Positions 1-4,134 of a stretch of DNA of 5,253 nucleotides are shown in pieces. The notes below the pieces were generated by a model, which ran no database searches, was not told the DNA's origin, and worked only from the letters and a program-made list of their open reading frames with translations. This DNA comes from Microcaldota archaeon (lineage in GTDB: Archaea; Micrarchaeota; Micrarchaeia; Norongarragalinales; UBA97). The translations under genes were made by a program, and so were the position numbers. Location of the stretch: positions 1-5,253 of the forward strand of contig JACRGG010000057.1 in NCBI GenBank assembly GCA_016217775.1. The letters are read 5' to 3'. Positions within the stretch are counted from its first letter, which is position 1, and each line of letters opens with the position of its first letter.

Positions 1-1
1 G

Positions 2-1627
2 ATCCCTTAATTCCTGCATATCACTTGCTTGTAGTTGGAAGGCTGGTTGGGCCAAGTAACCTGCAAGTATTTCTATTGACTGAACTATCATCTCTAGCGG
101 ATGGCCAAGTTCCACTAATATTTGCAACAGCTCAAAGCGCGTGCGGATGTCCTTAGTCTTGTTGTCCAAGTCAATTACGCGCGGGTCGACGTTCCCGTAC
201 TTCTTGTACGCCTCCGCCAAGCCCTTCTCGGAGGCCTGAACTGCGTAGAAGCTTTGGTTGTAGAAGTAGAACGAGTCGATTGAATCCGCCAGCGTAGAGT
301 TGGAGAGGGAGTACGCGGAGTCGAACTTGCCTGTCATCGCATTGGCAGAATCAACCGCAGTAGCGGCCGTCGCGTTAGCCAAGTACTTTGCCATCGCGTC
401 CCTCGAGTTTATCAGGAAAGTCGGCTGGCCGTTGTTCACCGAACTGAAGTTCGAGGAGAACTTGGCCAAGAGGGACGAGAAGGCGTCGAGCTTGTCTTTT
501 CTCGGCCAGACGAGCTTGCGTATTGCAACGCTTGCCGCGCGCGAGCTCGTGAACGAAAGGACTTGCGCGCTCATCGAATCGACTTTCGGGAAGCTGCCTT
601 CAATGCTCACCAAGGACTTCACGTCGGCGACTTGGGAGGACGGGAGGCTGCAGCGGTTGAGCAAACCCGAGTTGGCGAACGCGTAGCTTTTAAGCATCAG
701 CGCGTGCACCGTGGAGAAATTAGAGTAAGCCGCCTCGTAGGAAGTGAAATCGGTTTTTATCGCGGCGAGCTTCGCCTGGATTTGGTCAAACGAAAGGGAG
801 GAAAACGTCGAGTCCAAGTCCGCAATCGAGGCGTTCATTGAATAAATCGTGGAATTAAACAGCTTCAGCGCGGGGGTGAGCATTGGCTTTATCGACGGGA
901 ACTTGGTTGACTCGGACACTATGTAAAAGCTATAGTTTTCCACCATAAAGTTCAATTCCATATTGTAGATTACGTCGCAAGTGAACTTGAGCGCGCCCTG
1001 GATTTCGTAGCACACCGCGCGGCCCTGCTTGAAGTCGTCGTACGTCTTTAGGCAAGTGTTGGTCGAAGCGCTTAGCGCCGCGAATTTCGCCTTCAAGTCG
1101 GATAGCGTGTTCGAGTTGAACGGGAGGACTACGGAGGTCGCAATGTAATCCGTTATTGCCGGCGAGAGGGCGCCGGTTGAATCAAGCGGGTTAAGGGAAG
1201 AGTCAAACAACACGGATTCCCTCCCCCCAATCAGGAGCATAGTGTATTGGTTTCCGCCGGAAGTGAAGTTGACCGCCTTGTACTCCTCGCCCGCGTTCAG
1301 GTAGTACTTGGCTTCAACTTCCAGCGCGGTCGGCTTTGGAACTAAAGCAGTCGCATTGGTTGAGTTTAAAGCCGGGTTGGAGGAAGCGCTTGCATTGGTG
1401 GCGTTAGAAGCGGCTGCCGGCGTTGCGTTAGCGGCGGGGGTTGCGGTAACTGCCGGCGTGGCAGTCGCGTTGGGGACCGCAGTGGCGTTTGGAGTCGGAG
1501 TGGCGTTTAAGGTCAAGTTTAGCGTGGAGTTAGTCGAATTCGTCAAGTTGGTCGAGTTTTCTGCCGCGATAAAAACGGCGGAAAGCAATAAGAACAATAA
1601 CACGTATTTTAAATTTGCGGAATCCAT
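2..1627 (-). CDS. Secreted Asn/Thr/Pro-rich surface protein, 3'-truncated by the window edge
   Basis: I do not recognise the family. An open frame of 542 codons without a stop runs from ATG at 1627 and leaves the window at its left edge, so the C-terminus and any membrane or cell-wall anchor are unseen. Residues 1-22 are a clear signal peptide (LKYVLLFLLLSAVFIAA core) with likely cleavage near AA|EN and no lipobox cysteine. Residues 24-93 are low-complexity Asn/Thr/Pro/Ala sequence with repeats such as PNATA, and hold 13 N-x-S/T sequons, as in a heavily N-glycosylated stalk or linker. From about residue 100 the chain becomes globular, with long Ser/Ala-rich amphipathic stretches (roughly 175-190, 250-315, 410-540), four cysteines (192, 206, 217, 326) and scattered further sequons. 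Known: N-glycosylated secreted proteins with such linkers are common in archaeal envelopes. Inferred: an envelope or extracellular protein. A TATA box 24-31 nt upstream of the ATG implies a leaderless or nearly leaderless mRNA. Confidence 0.82.
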   Translation of the reverse strand, partial: MDSANLKYVLLFLLLSAVFIAAENSTNLTNSTNSTLNLTLNATPTPNATAVPNATATPAVTATPAANATPAAASNATNASASSNPALNSTNATALVPKPTALEVEAKYYLNAGEEYKAVNFTSGGNQYTMLLIGGRESVLFDSSLNPLDSTGALSPAITDYIATSVVLPFNSNTLSDLKAKFAALSASTNTCLKTYDDFKQGRAVCYEIQGALKFTCDVIYNMELNFMVENYSFYIVSESTKFPSIKPMLTPALKLFNSTIYSMNASIADLDSTFSSLSFDQIQAKLAAIKTDFTSYEAAYSNFSTVHALMLKSYAFANSGLLNRCSLPSSQVADVKSLVSIEGSFPKVDSMSAQVLSFTSSRAASVAIRKLVWPRKDKLDAFSSLLAKFSSNFSSVNNGQPTFLINSRDAMAKYLANATAATAVDSANAMTGKFDSAYSLSNSTLADSIDSFYFYNQSFYAVQASEKGLAEAYKKYGNVDPRVIDLDNKTKDIRTRFELLQILVELGHPLEMIVQSIEILAGYLAQPAFQLQASDMQELRD

Positions 1628-1650
1628 ATTTATTCCTTAAAACAGGATGG

Positions 1651-1660
1651 TATATAAAAT
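1651..1660. promoter_or_regulatory. Shared, near-symmetric TATA box for tRNA-Tyr (+) and the surface-protein gene (-)
   Basis: The plus strand reads TATATAAAAT and the minus strand ATTTTATATA, which contains TTTATATA, a match to the archaeal TATA consensus. Its centre lies about 25 nt before the first base of tRNA-Tyr (1680) and about 28 nt before the ATG of the divergent gene (1627). Both are the usual archaeal TATA-to-start distance. This predicts a tRNA transcript starting at or next to its mature 5' end and a leaderless mRNA on the other strand. Confidence 0.65.
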
Positions 1661-1679
1661 AGTTTATTAGATTCCATTC

Positions 1680-1809
1680 CCCCCAGTAGCTCAATCTGGC
1701 AGAGCACTTGACTGTAGCGTGGCAGCAAAAAAAACTTTTGTAAAAAAAAAAGCTTTTGCTGCAAAAAGTGGTAATCAAGTTGTTGCAGGTTCAAATCCCG
1801 CCTGGGGGA
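1680..1809 (+). tRNA. tRNA-Tyr (anticodon GTA), with intron
   Basis: A complete cloverleaf folds once the intron is removed (mature length 74 nt). The acceptor CCCCCAG (1680-1686) pairs perfectly with CTGGGGG (1802-1808), followed by discriminator A1809. The D arm is GCTC/GAGC with G18G19 at 1698-1699. The anticodon stem CTTGA (1707-1711) pairs with TCAAG (1775-1779), and the anticodon GTA is at 1714-1716. The T arm is GCAGG/CCCGC around a TTCAAAT loop. The C1-G72 pair, A73 and short variable loop are the archaeal TyrRS identity pattern, unlike bacterial tRNA-Tyr with its long arm. One oddity is an A51-C63 mismatch in the middle of the T stem (1787 against 1799). CCA is not encoded. Confidence 0.93.
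1718..1773 (+). other. tRNA-Tyr intron, canonical 37/38 position, relaxed splice motif
   Basis: The 56-nt insert lies directly after G37 (1717) and before A38 (1774). A fold with the four central pairs CTGT (1712-1715)/GTGG (1768-1771) leaves 3-nt bulges AGC (1716-1718) and TAA (1772-1774). Cutting after the second base of each gives exactly these ends. Three of the four central pairs are G-T wobbles, and the intron-side helix does not follow directly, so the motif is relaxed. Inside, GCAGCAAAA (1722-1730) pairs over 9 bp with TTTTGCTGC (1754-1762). The intron also has A8 and A10 tracts, very unlike the surrounding sequence. Confidence 0.8.
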
Positions 1810-1812
1810 TTT

Positions 1813-1857
1813 AATTTTGCCTTAGGCAATCGTATAAAAACCGCTTGCGGCAAAATT
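1813..1857. repeat. Nested inverted repeats in the spacer between the two tRNA genes
   Basis: AATTTTGCC (1813-1821) is the exact inverse of GGCAAAATT (1849-1857), 9 bp with a 27-nt loop. Two smaller hairpins sit inside or overlap it: TTGCC-TTA-GGCAA (1818-1830) and CCGC-TT-GCGG (1841-1850). The outer stem and the two inner hairpins share bases, so they could be alternative folds. The T-rich start (1810-1818) just after tRNA-Tyr could also serve as its terminator. The role is unknown: transcript processing, termination or nothing. Confidence 0.5.
1833..1840 (+). promoter_or_regulatory. Possible TATA box for tRNA-Asp
   Basis: TATAAAAA lies 34-41 nt before the mature 5' end at 1874. A start about 25 nt downstream would leave a leader of roughly 10-15 nt to be removed by RNase P. 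The alternative is co-transcription with tRNA-Tyr. The match is moderate and the spacing is not ideal. Confidence 0.35.
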
Positions 1858-1873
1858 GTTTAGCAAATAAAAT

Positions 1874-1994
1874 GCCTCGGTAGTGTAGCGGTCCAGCATA
1901 AGAGATTGTCACTCTCTTGACCCGGGTTCAAAAGCACTTTTTTCCCTGCGGGAAAAACCTGCACTAAAAAGCGCTGAAACTCCCGGCCGAGGCG
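1874..1994 (+). tRNA. tRNA-Asp (anticodon GTC), with intron in the T-loop
   Basis: The cloverleaf is complete after removing 48 nt (mature length 73). The acceptor GCCTCGG (1874-1880) pairs perfectly with CCGAGGC (1987-1993), and the discriminator is G1994. The D arm is GTGT/GCAT. The anticodon stem AGAGA (1901-1905) pairs with TCTCT (1913-1917), with anticodon GTC at 1908-1910. The T stem CCGGG (1922-1926) pairs perfectly with CCCGG (1982-1986), but the T-loop TTCAA(A)T is interrupted. G1-C72 and G73 are usual for tRNA-Asp. CCA is not encoded. It lies 64 nt downstream of tRNA-Tyr on the same strand. Confidence 0.93.
1933..1980 (+). other. tRNA-Asp intron at non-canonical position 59/60 with strict bulge-helix-bulge
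   Basis: The central 4-bp helix TTCA (1927-1930)/TGAA (1975-1978) is flanked by 3-nt bulges AAA (1931-1933) and ACT (1979-1981). The T stem is the outer helix on one side and GCAC (1934-1937)/GCGC (1971-1974, one A-C mismatch) is the helix on the other. Cutting after the second bulge base on each strand removes 1933-1980 and restores a normal 7-nt T-loop. Within the intron, TTTTTCCC (1939-1946) and GGGAAAAA (1950-1957) form a perfect 8-bp hairpin with a TGC loop. Known: archaeal splicing endonucleases cut this motif, and T-loop introns occur in some archaea but are much rarer than 37/38 introns. Confidence 0.88.
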
Positions 1995-2023
1995 CTTAAG
2001 CAACAGTGAAACTCCGCCCAGTT

Positions 2024-2066
2024 AAATGCGCGAACGAGTTTGGCCTATGCGGCTTAACGCGCATTT
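2024..2066. repeat. 9-bp inverted repeat ahead of the small-gene cassette
   Basis: AAATGCGCG (2024-2032) is the exact inverse of CGCGCATTT (2058-2066), with a 25-nt loop that itself holds a small GCC/GGC pairing. The right arm runs into the TATA-like TTTATTAA. It could be an operator-like site for the cassette, a structured 3' end of the tRNA transcript, or chance. The rest of the 117-nt gap from 1995 to 2111 shows no gene. Confidence 0.45.
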
Positions 2067-2071
2067 ATTAA
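2064..2071 (+). promoter_or_regulatory. Probable TATA box of the cassette starting at 2112
   Basis: TTTATTAA is a reasonable archaeal TATA match. A start about 25 nt downstream (near 2093) would give a leader of roughly 20 nt containing the AAGGTG ribosome-binding site (2101-2106). Confidence 0.45.
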
Positions 2072-2100
2072 TTCGGCTTGTTTCCTTTTACTTGGCGCAT

Positions 2101-2106
2101 AAGGTG
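2101..2106 (+). promoter_or_regulatory. Ribosome-binding site AAGGTG for the 64-aa gene
   Basis: AAGGTG is complementary to the archaeal 16S rRNA 3' end (GGAGGTGATC-type site) and stands 5 nt before ATG 2112. It supports that start over the internal ATG at 2145. Confidence 0.6.
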
Positions 2107-2111
2107 CGGGT

Positions 2112-2306
2112 ATGGCTCAAGCAAGGGCGCATTTGGACAAGTTTATGAAGGTCTATTCGGCGCTGCCATTGGAAGAACGCAAGCTGCCCGTCGTGGTAAT
2201 AGGCGATGAGCCGATTAACTGGGATATGGCGCATATTGAGATAAGGGGCAATACGGTTTTGGGCGCAAATATAGCTGAAAAACTCACAGCACTTAAAATA
2301 ATTTAA
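2112..2306 (+). CDS. Small conserved-looking protein of 64 aa, function unknown
   Basis: No catalytic or metal-binding motif is visible. The protein has an N-terminal amphipathic helix (about residues 1-22), a hydrophobic strand PVVVIGDEPINW (about 26-37), and a C-terminal part of the form DMAHIEIRGNTVLGANIAEKL. That arrangement resembles small archaeal proteins with a W-x-x-A/V-x-x-E-I-x-x-x-T-x-L-G pattern, as I remember them; no family name can be given. It has no signal peptide, membrane segment or cysteine, so it is probably cytosolic. The start is backed by AAGGTG 5 nt upstream. It is the first gene of a three-gene same-strand run: the next starts 12 nt after its stop, then a protease-like gene. 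That spacing suggests a single transcript and perhaps a shared complex or pathway. Confidence 0.75.
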   Translation: MAQARAHLDKFMKVYSALPLEERKLPVVVIGDEPINWDMAHIEIRGNTVLGANIAEKLTALKII

Positions 2307-2318
2307 GGCGGGCGTAAA

Positions 2319-2510
2319 ATGATTAACGTTGACGAGAAGAAAATAGTTCTTGCGCGGCTTGAAACGATGCCAAAAAATATGAGCTTGTCAATCGGCAGCG
2401 TAGGCTCGTTGGACAAGTGGAAGTTGATAGAGCACGTGGAGCAAGAAGACGATGTTGGCAAGCTGATTGTAGAAATGTATATGAACGGGCTTCGTTCATT
2501 CAAGCAATAG
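2319..2510 (+). CDS. Small acidic protein of 63 aa, function unknown
   Basis: The protein reads as an N-terminal helix (residues 1-17), a short strand SLSIGSVGSL (about 22-31), and a charged helical half with IEHVEQEDDVGKLIVEMYMNGLRSF (about 37-61). It has no Cys or His cluster, signal or membrane segment. The layout strand-GS-x-G-S-L-D-K followed by LIEHVE-x-x-D-x-G-x-x-I-V resembles small uncharacterised archaeal proteins from memory; I cannot name the family or assign a function. The start ATG follows the previous stop by 12 nt, with only a weak GGCGGG-type site in between, consistent with translation coupled to the upstream gene. The protease-like gene begins 13 nt after its stop. A role as partner, substrate or regulator of that protease is inference from position only. 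Confidence 0.75.
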   Translation: MINVDEKKIVLARLETMPKNMSLSIGSVGSLDKWKLIEHVEQEDDVGKLIVEMYMNGLRSFKQ

Positions 2511-2523
2511 TGAGTGCGGGAGA

Positions 2524-2661
2524 ATGGCCGGAAAAAGTATGCTCATAACCCTGCCTGATTTTGACGACGCTACTTCGTACTTGGTGCAGTGGAGCAAGCC
2601 AGTCATTGATGCCGCGAATGACAAGTCCGTGAGGGTAGTGTCCCTTCGGAAAAGACGCTAA
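2524..2661 (+). pseudogene. N-terminal fragment (45 aa) of the caspase-like protease, cut by a frameshift
   Basis: From ATG 2524 (or ATG 2539, which would begin MLITLPDFDD) the frame encodes a domain start of the form LITLPDFDDATSYLVQWSKPVIDAA. It then meets TAA at 2659-2661 shortly after VRVVSL. The protein continues naturally in the +1 frame (GKDANRENL, then the catalytic part at 2684-3169). That frame is closed by TAG at 2636-2638, so the shift must lie between 2639 and 2658. Dropping one base, for example one A of the AAAA run at 2650-2653 or C2647, joins both parts into about 214 aa. The strand-helix-strand start fits the first half of a clan CD alpha/beta fold. It may be a real inactivating mutation, a sequencing or assembly indel, or less likely programmed frameshifting. 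GGGAG at 2518-2522 is oddly close to the 2524 ATG, which leaves the start uncertain. Confidence 0.65.
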
Positions 2662-2683
2662 TAGGGAGAATTTACGCAAGCGG

Positions 2684-3169
2684 TTGGGCAGCAAGCCGCA
2701 TTCCCTCGTGTTTTTCAACGGGCACGGATCTAAGGACGCAATTTGCGGCCAACAAAACGGCGTGCTAATCGATAAGGAGAATGTTCAGCTTTTAGATTCG
2801 GCAATAGTATACTCGCGCAGCTGCGACTCGGCTGCAAGGCTTGGGCAAAAAATAGTCCGCGAAGGCAAGGCAAAGGCGTTCATAGGGTACGTTGAAGCCT
2901 TTCTTTTCTTCGTCAACAATTCCAGAAGCGCCACGCCAATTAAGGACGATTATGCCAGACCCTGCCTTGAGTCATCAAACGTCGCGCCGCAATCTCTGAT
3001 ATACGGAAGCACGGTCGGGCAAGCGGTTGAAAAGACGCAAAAGCACTTTGAAAAAGAAATAGAATACCTGAAAACGCATTATTCCCCGGAGAATTCCCAC
3101 ATTTTGTTCGCGTTGTACTGGAACAAGGCGGTGCTCAAGGCAATTGGGAATCAAGACGCAATAATTTAA
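2684..3169 (+). CDS. Caspase-like (clan CD / CHAT-like) putative cysteine protease, catalytic C-terminal part
   Basis: The frame is open from 2639; the first possible start codon is TTG 2684, which has no ribosome-binding site. It is therefore more likely the 3' part of the gene beginning at 2524 or 2539, separated by a frameshift. The sequence has the two clan CD signatures: a hydrophobic strand ending in NGHG (SLVFFNGHGS, His14 counted from 2684; codon 2723-2725), and a second hydrophobic strand ending in the nucleophile Cys (IVYSRSCDSA, Cys47; codon 2822-2824). These are followed by GKAKAFIGY, as in CHAT-type folds. After that come a helical segment ending in GSTVGQAVEKTQKHF and a tail with aromatic FALYWN. 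In known clan CD proteases, His and Cys form the dyad that cuts peptides, often after activation by a partner. There is no signal peptide, so cytosolic action is expected. It is the last gene of the cassette with the 64-aa and 63-aa proteins. The substrate is unknown. Confidence 0.7.
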   Translation: MGSKPHSLVFFNGHGSKDAICGQQNGVLIDKENVQLLDSAIVYSRSCDSAARLGQKIVREGKAKAFIGYVEAFLFFVNNSRSATPIKDDYARPCLESSNVAPQSLIYGSTVGQAVEKTQKHFEKEIEYLKTHYSPENSHILFALYWNKAVLKAIGNQDAII

Positions 3170-3175
3170 CGCTTA

Positions 3176-4021
3176 TTACAGCCAGCCTTTCCACCGCAGG
3201 AACACTGCTGCTATCAGCATTGCCAGGATAGAGCCGCCGAGTATGATGGGCTCGGCCAACTCGGATGCGGTGTTGATGAAAAAAAACGTTTTTAGGTTCA
3301 TACCAAAGTGGCCTGCGACGATGTTTGGAATCATTAGGATTAGGGTGAGGGCGGTTAGTTTTTTGACTACGTCCGACAAGTTTTCAATGCGCTTGTTCAA
3401 CTCTCGCGTGTTCTTGATTTCAATCTCGTTGCGCAACCCCACGATTTGAAGGTGGTGGCTCTTGATGCGGTCTAATAAGTGCTTGGCCTTGGCGAGCATC
3501 ACGTCGTAATCGTAGCTGACTATGGTAGTGTTTACTTCCTGAATGTCGCGGTCCTCCAGCTTTATGAGAAAATCAACGAAGTCCTCCACCTTGTCGGCAA
3601 CCTTGCGCAGCTTCCTCTGCAGCTGCTCCACTTCCGACGGGTCTAGTTTTTCCTCCTGCTCGTCTATCTCGGAGTTTAGCTTGTCGAAAAAAGCGCTGTA
3701 GGACGCGAGAACGCTTTTGAGCACTAGGTAAGTGAGCACCGTGCTCTCGCCGAACTTTTTTTTCAACGGGTAGGCAAACAACTTCAGTTGCGGCGCGCCA
3801 ATGCGCTTGTCCGAGTACAAGAAAGAGTCCTTTTCGGAAAGCACTAGCAGGTTGTTTGGGTTCTCCGAGTAGTCGCGCAGGTTTATGATGACGTAGTCCC
3901 CATACGAGTCGAAAAAGTTGTAGTCGATTTCAGTCAGGCGGGTCAAGTCCTCGCCGACTCCGAATTCCTTTATCGCGTCCTGAAAGTCCTTGAAGTCCTC
4001 GAAAGTCCTTATCAACGCCAA
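3176..4021 (-). CDS. CorA-family divalent metal-ion (Mg2+/Co2+) transporter, short form
   Basis: The 281-aa product fits the CorA 2-TM-GxN channel family, which forms homopentamers moving Mg2+ or related ions through the cytoplasmic membrane. Residues 1-90 are a reduced cytosolic alpha/beta domain, and 90-220 are long charged helices (the stalk/willow region, with an acidic DEQEEKLDPSEVEQ segment). TM1 is about 222-238 and ends in the diagnostic GMN motif (residues 240-242, AGHFGMN); TM2 is about 257-276, followed by the basic tail RWKGWL. It is shorter than typical CorA (about 315-350 aa), mostly at the N-terminus. The start is a TTG. The first TTG (4021) lies only 2 nt from AAGGTG (4024-4029), whereas a second TTG at codon 3 (4015) has the better 8-nt spacing. 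It has its own TATA box, so it need not depend on the kinase gene upstream. Its stop faces the protease-like gene with 6 nt between the two. Confidence 0.92.
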   Translation of the reverse strand: MALIRTFEDFKDFQDAIKEFGVGEDLTRLTEIDYNFFDSYGDYVIINLRDYSENPNNLLVLSEKDSFLYSDKRIGAPQLKLFAYPLKKKFGESTVLTYLVLKSVLASYSAFFDKLNSEIDEQEEKLDPSEVEQLQRKLRKVADKVEDFVDFLIKLEDRDIQEVNTTIVSYDYDVMLAKAKHLLDRIKSHHLQIVGLRNEIEIKNTRELNKRIENLSDVVKKLTALTLILMIPNIVAGHFGMNLKTFFFINTASELAEPIILGGSILAMLIAAVFLRWKGWL

Positions 4022-4023
4022 AA

Positions 4024-4029
4024 CACCTT
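4024..4029 (-). promoter_or_regulatory. Ribosome-binding site AAGGTG for the CorA-type gene
   Basis: AAGGTG on the minus strand is 2 nt before TTG 4021 and 8 nt before the in-frame TTG at 4015. The spacing favours 4015 as the true start, shortening the protein by two residues. Confidence 0.5.
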
Positions 4030-4087
4030 ACACTCGAAAAAAACATTCGGTTGCAAAAATAAGTCAAACTACGTGGGAGCGCCGCCA

Positions 4088-4095
4088 TATTTAAA
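4088..4095 (-). promoter_or_regulatory. TATA box of the CorA-type gene
   Basis: The minus strand reads TTTAAATA, an exact archaeal TATA consensus, in the 113-nt gap between the kinase stop and the CorA start. Transcription would begin near 4065, leaving a leader of about 45 nt that contains a T7 run and the AAGGTG site. Confidence 0.6.
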
Positions 4096-4134
4096 CGAAT
4101 TGGTTTTTTGTGGTTCTTGGCAACAAAGAAATTG

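Noticed and set aside
300..841. Plus-strand open frames within the left third
   Set aside because: They lie antisense to the continuous 542-codon minus-strand frame with signal peptide and sequons, and have no ribosome-binding sites or recognisable motifs.
1308..1640. Plus-strand frame encoding an Ala/Val-rich hydrophobic repeat protein
   Set aside because: It is the mirror of the NAT-rich repeat codons on the minus strand; the repetition comes from the real gene.
1530..1778. Minus-strand 82-codon frame rich in Phe/Lys/Cys
   Set aside because: It runs antisense through tRNA-Tyr and its A-rich intron and overlaps the surface-protein start in another frame.
1718..1857. CRISPR array or mobile element in the A-rich palindromic region
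   Set aside because: The repeats are short, not regularly spaced, and are explained mostly by tRNA intron stems; no transposase or target-site duplication is visible.
2644..2650. Programmed +1 frameshift of the prfB type
   Set aside because: CTT-C can slip, but there is no stop codon at the slip site and no visible Shine-Dalgarno-like stimulator just upstream; an indel in the A4 run is simpler. Kept only as an alternative.
2303..2718. Minus-strand frames opposite the small-gene cassette
   Set aside because: They have no ribosome-binding site, and the plus-strand frames have a promoter-like site, tight spacing and protein-like composition.
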